Origin: Todiramphus chloris collaris
Lineage: Eukaryota > Chordata > Aves > Coraciiformes > Alcedinidae
Length of the DNA stretch: 64,000 nucleotides
Direction of reading: 5' to 3'
NCBI GenBank assembly: GCA_025345505.1
Contig: JANVCC010000018.1
Location: 37,957,147 to 38,021,146, forward strand
Shown: one piece after another, positions 49,031-60,595 of the stretch
Layout: each line of letters starts with the position of its first letter
Position numbering within the stretch: the first letter of the stretch is position 1
Notes under the pieces: generated by a model
Database searches by the model: none
Told to the model about the DNA's origin: nothing
What the model saw: only the letters and a program-made list of their open reading frames with translations
Position numbers and translations under genes: made by a program

Positions 49031-49265
49031 TTGCACCATGGGAGGTTTAGTTTGGACATTAGGAAAAATTTCTTTGCAGAAAGGGTTGTCAATTGTTGGA
49101 ACAAGCTGCCCAGGGAAGTGGTGGAGTCACCATCCCTGGAGGTATTTAAAAGTGTAGGTTTGGTGCTTAGGGACATGGTTTAGTGGTGGACTTGGCAGTA
49201 CTGCATTAATGGTTGGACTTGATCTTAAAGGTCTCTTCTAAATGAAATGATTCTATGATTCTATA
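47080..49265 (+). mobile_element. CR1 LINE, longest copy (about 2.2 kb), 5'-truncated
   Basis: A long direct-orientation CR1 copy. It starts within the endonuclease C-terminus of ORF2 ('AGTGATCATGAAATATTAGA', SDHE..E), passes through the linker and the reverse transcriptase, and ends in the 3' UTR with 'GATTCTATGATTCTAT'. The 3' end ('TTAAAGGTCTCTTCTAAATG') matches the types at 14827 and 23420. Full-length CR1 is about 4.5 kb, so roughly half remains. Compared with the family it shows small frameshifts, stop codons and a deletion of several tens of bases just after the FADD region near 48450-48475. The start near 47080 is approximate; nothing upstream resembles CR1. I place it in the CR1-F/Y-like group from memory only. 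Confidence 0.95.
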
Positions 49266-50713
49266 ATTTTGTGCTTACTGAAAGTACCCACAGTGCCATA
49301 AATAAATGCACTGTAAGGTCCAAGTTGTCTTCACAATACACACTGATTTTTACTAGCTGAGCATCCAGCTCTTCAGCAGCATAGCACAAGGGGAGCAGAC
49401 AGCCTTGCTGTCCCTTACTAATGAAAACCAGATCACTGCTGTCCCCCACCCGTGCCTTTGAAGCAGCTCCCCTTCTTAGAGCTACAGTGCTAGAGCAGTC
49501 ATGGTCAGAGATCCCTGGGGGGCTGTGGAGGACTTCTAGGGATGTATTAAAATTAACCATTAGGAGTTGATTTACATCTATCTTCTGGGCTTATGAATAT
49601 TCCTGGACATTATACAGGGTCTATGAGTATTAAAGCCACAGGTTGAAACCCACTCCCCTGCAGCTAGTTGGCAGAAATTTCACAACCTCTTTTCTTTCCT
49701 TTATTTTTTTTTTCCTGATGTTTCCAGCTTTCTGGTATATTAGTAACATATTTTTCCCCTTGCATGGGTGTAAAGTGAACCCTGGGAGCAGGGAAAATGA
49801 AATCCACTAAGATGTTTTGGACTCAGAAGTGGAAGCAGAAGAACTAGGCATTTTCTAAGGGCTGTCAGTGCCACCTGACTCACTGTCTTTTCAGGATGGG
49901 ATGTTACTCGCTGGCTGGTTTAAGGAACATGTTGCTCTGGTTTATTCTGAATCTACAAGTCCTGAGGTGCCACCGAATGACCGATGATTTAAATGTGACT
50001 CCAGAGTTGGTCTGCTCAAACCCTTGAGTGCCCGGGGGAGCAGATGCCTGTGACTCCTGCCCAACATTGTCCACAGCAGTCCTGCATAGGGTGGCTTCTC
50101 CCACACATCAGCAGTGGTCACACGTTCCCTGGGGAGGACAGGTAGAAGGAGCACAGCATGGAGGGTGGGAAGATACCTTCATGCTTAGAGTCTCCAAGGG
50201 AAAAGAGCATCAGCCTTCTGATTTCTGCCCTGGTTGCCTGATCCTTCCTCACCCAAGGATGCTGTGGCAGCTCAGTTTTTGGGACAGCCTTCCTTGACAA
50301 GACCTGTCCTGATTTCCATACTGGTTTCCTACAGGCTGCCCCAAGGTACCCTGGTGTTCAGAAATCAGGAGCACTGAGCAAACCTTTATGATCACATTTG
50401 TAGCCATTTCCTTCAAATACTCCAAGCACTGAATTACATATTGCTCCCACAGATGGAGGACAAATGGTAGTGCTGAAAGTATCGCTGACGTCGCTGCTGA
50501 ATTTGGCCCAGAGACTTCCAAGAAAATTTTGTCTGCCTACTCCAAGCTACATTTAGCACAAGCCAGTCATTTGTGACTGTAGCTTATAAATACTCCAAAC
50601 TACTGGCATATACAATGGGAAATATAATACATCTTATCTAAAGGCCAACTGTTCATTATTTATTGCAGTCATTATTCATTTCCATTGTAGTTCCTAATGG
50701 GGCTTTAACACTT

Positions 50714-50732
50714 GCTGGGCTATTAGCCCAGC
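50714..50732. repeat. Perfect 8-bp inverted repeat with 3-base loop
   Basis: GCTGGGCT, loop ATT, AGCCCAGC. The stem can be lengthened by three pairs (CTT with AAG) across a one-base bulge. It could form a small hairpin in RNA or DNA; no function is known. Confidence 0.8.
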
Positions 50733-50884
50733 TAAGGGTCCCGGGTTTCCTTGGCATAGCTATCATCTGTTTTCTCTGATACGTGGTTCCTGGCTGGTAT
50801 GTACACAGAGGGGAACTGGGAATCACAAAAGGAAATTCACAGTTAATAATATGTCCCAGAGTTCATTACAATGTCATAGTTTAT

Positions 50885-50925
50885 TCTTTTTTCTTTTTTT
50901 TTTTTCTTTTTTCGACTTTTTTTTT
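50885..50925. repeat. T-rich tract
   Basis: Runs of T6 to T13 broken by single C and one CGAC; simple repeat. Confidence 0.8.
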
Positions 50926-52275
50926 CCCTGTTCTTCATTGAGTTCCTTGTAGCCAGATGAGGGTCATTGTCTTCTGAAATTAAACATTTTAATTAAGTTG
51001 ATCTGTGCTGTGCCTTCTACCTCCAGATAACATTGCCAAATTAGGAAGGCACAATGGCTTCTGTGTTTGTGTTTAAAAAATAATTCAGCGCTGCTCAATA
51101 AGGCTGTCAACACTGCAGTAAGGGCACTTGGAGCCATGTCCTACTGACTCACAGCTCTGTCTCTTCCCTTCAGAAGGTGGCGTGTGAGACTGAATCACAA
51201 CGCTCAAGCTGTGTATACACAGGGTTGAGCAGGGAGGCTGTTGGCATGACAGACATGTCCTTTGTTAATCTGATGGAGTGAAAAAGTGAGTGATAATTAA
51301 TCATCTTCATTCACTGCCTCCAAAAGCAGCCGGTTGTATCCTGTCCATGAAAGGAGAATTGCTGTGAGCTTAGCTCCTCTTCCTCTCTGTAGAAGTTCAA
51401 AAGAAAAAGGAAGTGCTTTTTGGCATGAATGTAATGGGAAACGGGACAGCTACAAACTGACTAATGTTTTACAATGTTTGGATTGGTGTTAGCAGCTCCT
51501 GCCTACTTTACTTCAGCCAGGGGTTACTGAGAGCTCATTGCCTCCTGAAATCTGCTGCTTCATCTGCCTGCAGGTCTGTGTGTGGAATTGTCAGAGATGG
51601 ATCTGGTTAAAAAAGCCCAAAAGCAAGCAAACAAAAGAGCAGAGGACTATTCTCCTTCACTGAAGGTTTGCAAATAACTGCTCCAGAAGAAATACGGGAG
51701 TGCAGCAGAGTTGGGATGGAGTGGTTGGGTTGAACTTGAAATGCTTACAGGTTGTTGCAGCAGCCATGCCTGAAGGCATGATTCCTTGATTCCTTGGTTG
51801 TGCAGAACCACTTACAGCTGACACCAAGCCATCCTGATCTGTCAGCACTCATTTTGCACAGCAGTAGGGGGCTAGGAGGAGTGTACAGTGATGGGGGCCA
51901 GGCCTTCACTTCCAACCATAGTGCACAGTTAGGGTTTTTTTGATTCAGAATGGCAACCAAGCTGGAGTCAGGTCATGATTAGAGCATGAGTGGGACCACA
52001 CAGCAATAGGTACAAGCCTGAAAACAATAATGAAACATCAAAGTGTTTTCAAACCCAAGGGCAGACATGACTGATATCTCCTATCTGTTGGGTCCAGGCC
52101 GGTCATTCACCATTTGCATGCCTCTGGGATATTTCTTCAGTGGCACCACAGAAACATCCATACATCTTGAAAAGACCCCAGACAAAACTTTGGTGAGGTA
52201 CCTTGTTGATCCCAGAAAGCAGGAGTCGCAGTCAGGAACTTGATGTTATCTCCCAGCTGTGCAATGGGAAGCCTT

Positions 52276-52405
52276 TCATAGAATCATAGAATAGTTTTGG
52301 CTGCAAGAGACCTTTAATATCGTCAAGTCCAACCTTACTTCTAGCCCTATCAAAAACCACTAAACCATGTCCCTGTGTCCCTAAGCACACTGCTATCCCT
52401 CCAGG
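52276..52405 (-). mobile_element. CR1 3'-end stub, inverted
   Basis: Begins TCATAGAATCATAGAAT, the complement of two CR1 terminal units. It continues with 'GAGACCTTTAATATCGTCAA' and 'CACTAAACCATGTCCCTG', the complement of the 3' UTR that in the other copies reads 'AGGGACATGGTTTAGTGGTG'. The tail end 'CCCTCCAGGGA' (about 52398-52408) marks the start of the ORF2-proximal part, after which the match is lost. It belongs to the same 3'-end type as 14827, 23420 and 47080. A short 'GTCCCTGTGTCCCTAAG' duplication of a few bases is present inside. Confidence 0.88.
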
Positions 52406-53168
52406 GAAAAGCAGAAGAACCCGCTCTAGTGAGTGGTGGTGGCGGCATAGCTGCACCAAGATGGGCCACTGTTGTACACCCAGCTCTCACTGCTGCTCAG
52501 TGACAGATACTCTGAATTTTACCCATTCTATCAACACCAGTGTTTCCAAGTGCTGCCCTTGTGCCCTAAGAGGCCCAGACCATGGAGGCAGGTGCCATAT
52601 CTTCCCTAGAGACTTCACATCCTTATGACATCATGCCCCCATAGAAGTCAATAAAACATTTATAACTATCTTCAGAGGGAGCAGAATTAGGGACATGCAA
52701 TGACAGGACAGAAAGTGACTTCACAGACTATCAAACCCAGTCATCTGTGATCACAAGCAACTACATCCCTGAAGTGATGTCAGACTCCACCCTGAAATCA
52801 GACAGGTTTCTTTGCCATCTGTTCCAGAATCCAGAACCAGTTTAATTAGAAGAGAAAGTCTCTAGCTACTCCGTGATCATTTTGTACCTTCACTTAATCA
52901 TCTTTCCAATTCTCCCCACAGACTGGAAGTTCAGGTATCTTGCTGCTGACATTTCCACTCAAAACTTATTTGCGATGCAATAATGCAGGCATGATTTCTC
53001 ATCAGCACTTGCAGAAACGGAGACCTGATTAAACCTCACTTGAAAGTCAGGCCCTGAGGTCCTAATCCACAAGTTGGCATGTACCAGGGCTGGAAGCTTG
53101 TTTACCAGCTCCCTGAATTGCCTCTTCACATTGACATTCGCTTAGTGTCTTTGTCACCCTAGTTCTGG

Positions 53169-53200
53169 GTTTGTTTGTTTGTTTTTTTTTTTTTCTTTCT
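53169..53200. repeat. (GTTT)n followed by poly-T
   Basis: Three GTTT units, then T13 and a short CT-rich end. Confidence 0.8.
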
Positions 53201-53290
53201 CCACTGAATCATTTATGCATTTTGCTGCTATCAAAGAAAAATCTTCATTTTTCAGCACACTTTCAGGACAAATGACAGCAAATGAAAGCA

Positions 53291-53386
53291 AAAATATCAC
53301 TATTACTTCTCAGGTTTCTAAAACATCACTATTTTTTTAAAACATTACTATTACTTCTCAGGTTTTTTAAAAAAGAAAGACCTTTT
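53291..53386. repeat. Tandem duplication, unit 48 bp
   Basis: Two adjacent units start at 53291 and 53339. Their first 24 bases, ending TATTACTTCTCAGG, differ only in a few positions (TATCAC in unit 1, CATTAC in unit 2). The second halves are A/T-rich and have drifted more. A partial third match ('ACATCACTATT') sits inside unit 1, which suggests an older, shorter duplication. Confidence 0.8.
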
Positions 53387-53791
53387 TACATAATTTTGTT
53401 CATCTTTCTGCTGCTACGGGGCTATCTGTTTATTAGTATTTTCTCCAGGGTTAATTCAATAGTTTTTCATGATGTTTCCAACACATTCCTCTGGGAGGAA
53501 AATTGCTCTATAGGCTGTGGTGATTTGCTCTTTCTCTGCACAGAGTAGTTGACAGTTATGATGTCTTCTTCCTAGCTAGCATCTATTGCATACTTTATTC
53601 CTCTTTAGTCTTTGTCATCTAGAAACTGCCATATAAACTTAACTGACCTTCCCACAGGAGTCAGCATGTGCTATGCATAGGCTATCATAACCATACTAAG
53701 CTTGGGAAGCAACAAAATAGGCCTGGTTTTATTGGATTTCTCACTGGTTTTATAGCTCTTCTTTGAAATCCTGACTGCTTATGAAAATCCC

Positions 53792-53808
53792 TTTTTTTTT
53801 TTTTTTTT
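53792..53808. repeat. T17 homopolymer
   Basis: Uninterrupted T run; simple repeat. Confidence 0.85.
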
Positions 53809-56688
53809 CACAGAGAAGGAGTGATATTAACTAAAGAGTGTTTGCATTAAAAGTATCACTCTGCTGAAGAAATTACAGTAATTTTCTGTGTGGAGAGGTC
53901 ATATGAGAGAAAGTGAGCCCATTACTGTGAAAGAGAGAAAATACCCTGTCTTCCAAAATAATGTCCCTGCTGAAGAAGCCCCAAATGGTATTAATCTTTA
54001 TTTGTCTCTAAACTTCATTGTAGGTTAATATCCCCTGGGCATTGTCACTTCTTGGTCTCTTGGTATTGCTGTCGCTTCACGGACTGCTCCTTCTGGCGGG
54101 ATGTTTTTATTATGCATAACTGAACCTCCCTGTGTAATTGCATTCTGCCTCTGACTCTGTTCCTCTTGATTAGTGAAGAACGTGGACTGGAAAGGACCAT
54201 GTGGGTCACTGAATGCAATCCTTAGCAGTATCAGGCAATTGTGCCATAGAGGTAGGTTGCTGAATGGTCCCAGAACAGGAGCTTGTGCCTTTCCATACAT
54301 GTCTCCCCAGATACCTTCCAGCTCCCTGGAAAAGGAGCATTTAACTCCAAAGACCCATGATTATTAGTGCGTCCAAGGTCTTGCTAAAAAAATACATTGT
54401 TGGACACTGTGACAAAAGCTGTGCTGGACAACTGTGATGCCCTCCAAAACATCAAGCCTAAAAGATCATGGAGGGCTATGGACTGAATGCTCAAAACAAA
54501 AGGCTACACAGGACACACATGGTGAAACAGGAGAGCAGGGATGTTTTTTACTGATTGCTGGTCATACCAGCCAATGCATCTATCCTGTCTGGGGAAGGCA
54601 CTTAGAAAAGGAAGAAAAAACCCAGTTTGATTAATCCTTCACAAAACATGAAGTGATGCCAGTGGTTCAGTGGAGGTCCTTCAGGACACGGTGTTCTGTG
54701 GTATCGATATACAATAGGCTCACTGCAGCTTGCAAATGGCTTTTCTGGTACTGCAGCTGTGGTCTTCAGCAAGGAAAATAACGCTGGGAAAATAAGTGGT
54801 ATAGCTATAAAATCATTACTTACAGTCACACTTAAAAAATGCTCTTGACTAGCTGTGGTCTCAAAAGCATGCTTATTACTAATGCATTTTGGACTTGGTG
54901 AGCCTTCCTTGGGCAGATGGGTCTAGGATATGCAGGAACGAGGTTAATATAGGTAAAATTAGACCTTGACTTTGTTCTGAGAGCTCCTCCAAGTTTTTAA
55001 CTTGGGTGCAGGGAAGGTCAAACACAAAATATTACCACTGCTTGGGACATGGGCTGATTATTTACAAAACATGTTATTTTAAACATTGCTGGTAGGGGTG
55101 AAGGTGAGAAGAGAGTTTCTTTGCTGCCAGCTCCCAGCCTTTATTCCTTCCTCATCCCCAAAACTTCTTGGGCATGCTGACTGTCTAAACCCTTCTCTGG
55201 TGCACCTTTACCTTTCTTTGACTTCTTCAGTGACATTTCCCACCCTTGCCATGTACCTCTGTCTCTTCTGGGCCAGTGGGACTGGATTTACTTGGAGACG
55301 ATGGGCAAAATGTCATCTGCCTAAGTAAGGTGTCCAGGGGCTATGTTGCAAACCATCCTCTGCATCTGCTCAGCTTTCTCCTGCCTCTTCCATCCACTTT
55401 CCGTGACCTGGTGGAGAAACAGGCTCTGGGACTTTCCCCTTTGCTCTAACAAAGACCTTGGCTGGGTCTTGGCATTTGGTTACATGGAGACCCTCCTGCC
55501 CACACCACCAGGTCCTGATTCTCCCGTGATGGGTGTGTTGAGCAGCAGCTCCTACAGTTTCAACTATTTCAGCTAGCACTGGAACATTTCAGCCTTGGCA
55601 AAACCACAGCTCTTGCATCCACCAGCTTAATGGGACTATACCCAGCACTGGCAAAACAATATATTTGCTTTGTAGTTCATTTTTACTGTCCTCCTGATAC
55701 AAAATGTAAACCTTAGTTGTGTGTATTTGATTAAACTCCAAGGGAGGCTACGAGGTGATGGCTCCCCACACGTCAGTGCTTGCAGTGGGTTGTTTGTCTT
55801 CTGCAGTGGGTTCTGTCTTCTTTAGTAAGCACCACATAGTGTCAGACAGCAATTTAATGCTTTGTACTCTAACATCCCCCATTGTGAGCAAAAGCAGAAA
55901 AATCACTTTGTTAGCATCTTACTATCTTACTAAGAACACAAAGTGACGTGTCACGGCCTCGCCCTGCACAGCCCAAACCTGACCTAAACATGGGAAGGTG
56001 GCATCTGGGGAAATGAAGAAAAAACTGAGTAACACTAAATAATTACTCTCTAGTTTCCCTTTCCCTCCTCCAGCTAAATGCTGTGACCCTCAGAGGAGGG
56101 TCATCTGGCTGTTCTACTTTTCTTATTTGTAGAGCTGCTGTTCCATCTTGTTATAAAGCCAGGCATCAAGAGGGGAAACAAGGTGGGGGGTTTTGACTGA
56201 GCATAAGTAATTTGGGAGAAGGGGAAACAAAACCTTGTGAAAAAAAGATAGCCTATAATGGCACAAAACTATTTCTGAACATCTGGAAACCTCAGGAAAA
56301 GCAGGTCTTCCGAATTAGGAACCAAATCCTGAGGCATTTGGGAGCGGTTAACGATGCTTTTGTACTCCCACTCCATGAAGATTAAAACAATTATGGATTG
56401 GGAATAGTGCTTTTATTTACTACCATTTTAAATGATAATGTCCGTAACCTTGTTTAATTTGAAATGCTATTTAATTTGGTTGATTATGTTGTTCTAAGCC
56501 TGCGATATCCTAAGGTTTAACAACCACATGATATCTTCACACTTTTATATCCATAATGAAGTTTTGCATGCAAATAAAATACCAGTGCTTCAGCTTCCAG
56601 AAACCTCTGAGGCAAACACTTTATTACATCATGAAATTAATTTTTATTGCCCTTCTGTTCTGTGAAGCAGAAACACAAAGCAATACGG

Positions 56689-56707
56689 AAAAAAAAAAAA
56701 AAAAAAA
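56689..56707. repeat. A19 homopolymer
   Basis: Longest pure homopolymer in the window. No retroposed gene body is recognised upstream of it. Confidence 0.85.
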
Positions 56708-58055
56708 TCAACCAAAGTGTCCTTTTCAGCAGCTTTGCAGCCAGAGTTTCTTTGTTAATCTCCAAGGCGATATGCTCTTCAGATCGATGATCAAAACCGA
56801 GGGGGTAACAACACATTGTATGGATTGAGTCTACTAAAAAATTCTCCCTGGTTAGAGAGTCTTAGCCATTATGGGACCTCACAGACTATCTCGCTGACTT
56901 GCTCAGAATTACAATGGGGTTTCTGGCTCATAGGCTAGCAGGACACACAGACATTAGCGTCTGCTTTTGCGCATGGTCAGAGTGAGATCTGACCACATAC
57001 TGCATTACTTTTTGGACCGGCAGGCTTGGAGGCCTGATGTAACATCTGCTGGTCTGAAAGATTCAGCATAAATGCTGAATGATTGGTCTTCGAACAGCTT
57101 GTGGTTTATCTGGGAGTTGTCAGACAGAGATATGCATCCACAGGCACCAGTGCAGTGCTGGCATTTCACAGGTGATGTTCAGGGGATGCTGTAGCTCTTG
57201 AGGAGCTCCAGGGGCTGCATCAAGGACACAGCAGGGGCAGATGGCTCAGACAACCAGCTGGATGCTCCTGGGAGGTGACCTCCCACTGCTGTGGCAGACA
57301 GGGAGCTGCTGCCTTCCCAGATGCAGGCATTTCCCACCAGGTGAACTGGACATTTCTATAACTGTTTGGCCCGATTTACGTAGCTATTTGCCCAGGGAGG
57401 GAAGGCAGGGTCAGACTGTGATTAGGTAGGAGAAAGGGACCATGTGTTTGCAGCGTCTGAACAATTAGATATCTCTGGATGCAAATGGGAGCTCTGCGCG
57501 TCCCGCGCTGTAAACTGGGTGATTTGTGTGTGCTCACGCATATCCTGTCAGCGTTGGTTTAATGCTTCAGTAGCACTGGCTTTTTCCCTTCCAGTTTGTA
57601 TTTTAATGCACAGGCACTTGCTGAAGTGTATCCACTTAGAGAGCATCTGGCCTCACCGGGGCTTTAAGCTGAGCACACATTTTAACAACATTTGACTTCT
57701 CAGACCCAATACCCTTTTCTTTCCTTCCATCCCACTCAAGGCTGACAAGTCCTTCTTCCCCAGCAGGTCCGATTTTCTGTGTCCCACCTGGGCCTGGGGT
57801 TCAGAGCAGTCAGTCCCAACTGGCACCTTGCTTTACAGAGGAGAGAGTGAGCATGTGGTGCTTCATAAACCCTGCAGGAGCCCTGGAGCTCACTCACGGC
57901 CTTTGGACATTATGAGCTTCTCAGGTCAATTGATTGAACATGGGAAGCTTGACTCTTCAATAGACTTGCTAGTTTTATTTGTTCAGTGCACCTTCAAAAG
58001 CTCACCTTAAATTAAGGATTTACTTAAGGATTTAAATTAAATGAAGATCTAATTA

Positions 58056-58067
58056 GCACAATTGTGC
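58056..58067. repeat. Perfect 12-bp palindrome
   Basis: GCACAATTGTGC, its own reverse complement, set in an AT-rich block next to an AATTA core. It could be a dimeric transcription-factor site; this is inference only. Confidence 0.7.
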
Positions 58068-60042
58068 ATTACCAGGCAAGTCACAGGGCTGACATGATCT
58101 GCTTTGTTGGGTTAATATTTGGACTGGTATGTGGAGTAAAGTGGCATTAATGAACAAACACAAGATTCAGTGAAAGTCCATCAGGGAGCCTTCATTAGAC
58201 AATCAAAGCCTTCCTCTTGTTGATTGTACCATGTATTACAACCTGACCTTTAGCTCTTTCTTCACAGATCCCTAAAGGATTAAATAACTCAAACTTTTAC
58301 AGCCTTCTGCTCATCATCGTGAACCTATGTGCCAGAGGTGACCCTGAAATGCACACTGAGTTGGGGTAAGTGATAGAGGAGCAAACTCCGACATCCTTAG
58401 CCAGTGCTGTCAACAGCAAGTCCCAGCTACCTAGAATGGTTCAGCATGTGCCCATTTCCAGGACTGTTTCATTTTTTTTCTCAAGCTGGTGACTTTCTCT
58501 CAAAGAGCTCTGGAGGAGGAGGATTTGCTGCTCATTACCCCAGCATCACTGCCCAGCTGGGGGGACCAGACTGCGGGTGCTTGCCACACAAATAGGCACA
58601 CACAGACTTTGAGCCCCAACACCTGCATGGCCTAGTTTCAAACTCTGCTTCCCAGGAATGCTCATGCGTACAGCCTGGAAACGCTGTCTTTACAAGGCTT
58701 TGTGCTGATAAAAGCACATCATATGAATATGCATGAAAGCAAGCACCAAGAGAGGCTGCTGGCCAAATTCTTTAATATCTGTGAGTGACTGTGTCTGGGA
58801 ACATTCTGGCAGAGCTTATCGAGTTCTTGAACTCATTAATCCTTCCAGCACAGCCATTAGACAGGGGGCTTGGGGGGTGCTGATGATTTGTTTTATCACT
58901 GTTTAATTTTGGCAATGTAACACAGACCTAAGACTCATTTCAAGCAGTTCAAGGGACTCAGCTGAAGGACCTCAGCTTGAAGCATGGTCAGGCTACTTAC
59001 TCCCTGAGGCACAGAAGACACCTAGCTTTCCCTGCTGCTAGAGGTACCCTTTTTCTGTCTCTCTTCTGTTTCTGGAGAATCCTGATAACAAGTCTCCTTA
59101 CTCAGGAGCCTCTGTCCTGTGCTTGAAACTAGGTAAGAAGCTTCTAGTCCAAAAGAAGCATTATCATCTGCAGTGTCACTATTTGAAGTGCACTTAAAAG
59201 ACAAGGTGAAGGAATAGAATCCTTGATCACCCCCAGTCCAGGATGGCTACTATGGATGGATGATGTAGGAATCTTTATAGACATGCTGCAGGACAGTCCT
59301 TGGAGAGGTCTGGAGGGAAATGAGCTTGAGGCAAGTGACAGGCTCTGGGAAGAGGAATCAGTTACCCTGATAAGATGCATTAGCTGGCTTCACAGACAGG
59401 TGAGACATTTCCAGGAGGTGAGAGCTTTTTGAGTGTAAGACAGACATTTCCAGGTCACCTGTATGAAGACCTTTTCAGCATCAGCAAGGGAGATGAGAAA
59501 GATACTCTGGGTTCATATACAAGATGAAGGAGGTTAATGAGGAGCTGTCGCAGAAGGGCACGCGTATATACGTAAGTGAGCAGAGCAAACAGACCTCCAG
59601 GTACTAGAGGCTTCTGTAACTCTTGAGAATTTAATCCTTACCATTTTCACAAGTGGTCATAGAAAGCTGCTGATGGGGTCAGCTTTCAGCTTGAATTAAC
59701 TCAATATAATTGATTCTAGTGGGTTTGTGAGGTCATAAAAGGTGATTATCTTTAGGTCTTCATCCTGTGATCTCTGGCAATATTTCCAAAATCCTGAATA
59801 AGTAAAAAATGCATACTAAAGTGATTTTTAATACTCAGGACTTTAATGAGACTGCTCTCTATCATTTTCATAAGATGATGATGATCAAGCTCTCCATTTA
59901 CCTCTACTTCTTTTCCCTAGTATATAAAAGTAGGGTTATGTGTCATTATAGCTACATAGTATCAAAATAGAAGGATAGGAAGGCTAGAAGTTGCCAGAAT
60001 ATACATTTCTTCAGTATGTATATCTAAAGAAGACTCTGTCTG

Positions 60043-60595
60043 TGTCCTGGTTTGAGTGAGAACAGAACTAATTCTATTCAGTTATTTTACTTTTCAGCTC
60101 AGTCTCTTCTAACTCACTGCACTGTCTGAAGTTAGCAGCCTGTTCTCACAGGCAGTGTCTGCTTTGCTGGGCCCTGCTTAGCTTGGCTCGGATCCTCTTC
60201 CAGTTTCTTCCTCGGAGCATCTGAGGAGGCCTCTCTCCGTTCTGCCTTGGATGCCGGTCTGTGTGTTCCTGAATCTGGTACCAGAATCCAGCTCCTGAAC
60301 ACAGCTCCCATCTGCTGCTGGGCCCAGTCTGGGACTCTCCCAGTGCCTGCTCCGAAACATCAGTGGTGACGGTGATGTAATTGCCATTGGGGAGGTTGGT
60401 TTTGATTCTGGTTTTGTATATATTCAATTTTTATTATTATTATTTTAATTTTCATTAAAGCTGTTCTAGTTTCCTTTTCTAATCAGTAAGTCTCTCTACC
60501 TTATTCCCTTTCTCTTCGCCTTTGGGGAGGGAGGGGGCTGATCAGAGAGTGTCTGTTATAGGTCTAGTGGGCTGCCCTGACCCTAAACTGTGACA
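60043..60595 (+). mobile_element. Solo LTR of an endogenous retrovirus, internally deleted
   Basis: Starts TGTCCTGGTTTGAG and ends ACTGTGACA, the TG...CA ends of an LTR in direct orientation. Flanks are GTCTG (60038-60042) and GTCTA (60596-60600), a 5-bp target-site duplication with one mismatch, as expected for an ERVL-type element (class inferred). It is the same family as 61394-62163 in opposite orientation, but is about 217 bases shorter. The missing block maps at 60161-60165 and corresponds to roughly 61816-62044 of the other copy, including its TATA box. Both copies share 'TCTTCCTCGGAGCATC', 'AGAATCCAGCTCCTGAACAC' and 'CATCAGTGGTGACGG'. No retroviral genes lie beside it. Confidence 0.92.
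60454..60459 (+). terminator. LTR polyadenylation signal (ATTAAA)
   Basis: ATTAAAGCTG within the LTR, after a short ATT-repeat tract and about 140 bases before the LTR end. The same motif sits at the equivalent place in the inverted copy. Confidence 0.6.

Larger units (their letters stand above)
49266..52275. other. Gene-free stretch
   Basis: No gene or element is recognised. Frames reach about 99 codons and overlap on both strands near 49900-50520. It holds a strong short hairpin (50714-50732) in an AT-rich block and a T-rich tract (50885-50925). Confidence 0.55.
52406..60042. other. Gene-free stretch with local duplications and AT-rich blocks
   Basis: No gene or transposon is recognised over 7.6 kb. 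Notable contents are a 48-bp tandem duplication (53291-53386), several homopolymers, and a TAAT-rich block at 58000-58260 with a perfect palindrome at 58056-58067. Frames such as 56556-56828 and 53282-53548 are AT-rich or low complexity and are not called. Confidence 0.55.

Noticed and set aside
47080..49265. Functional reverse transcriptase gene
   Set aside because: Multiple frames, stop codons, a deletion and the FADN change show a decayed CR1 copy.
56689..56707. A19 run as the tail of a processed pseudogene
   Set aside because: No gene-like body or target-site duplication could be recognised upstream.
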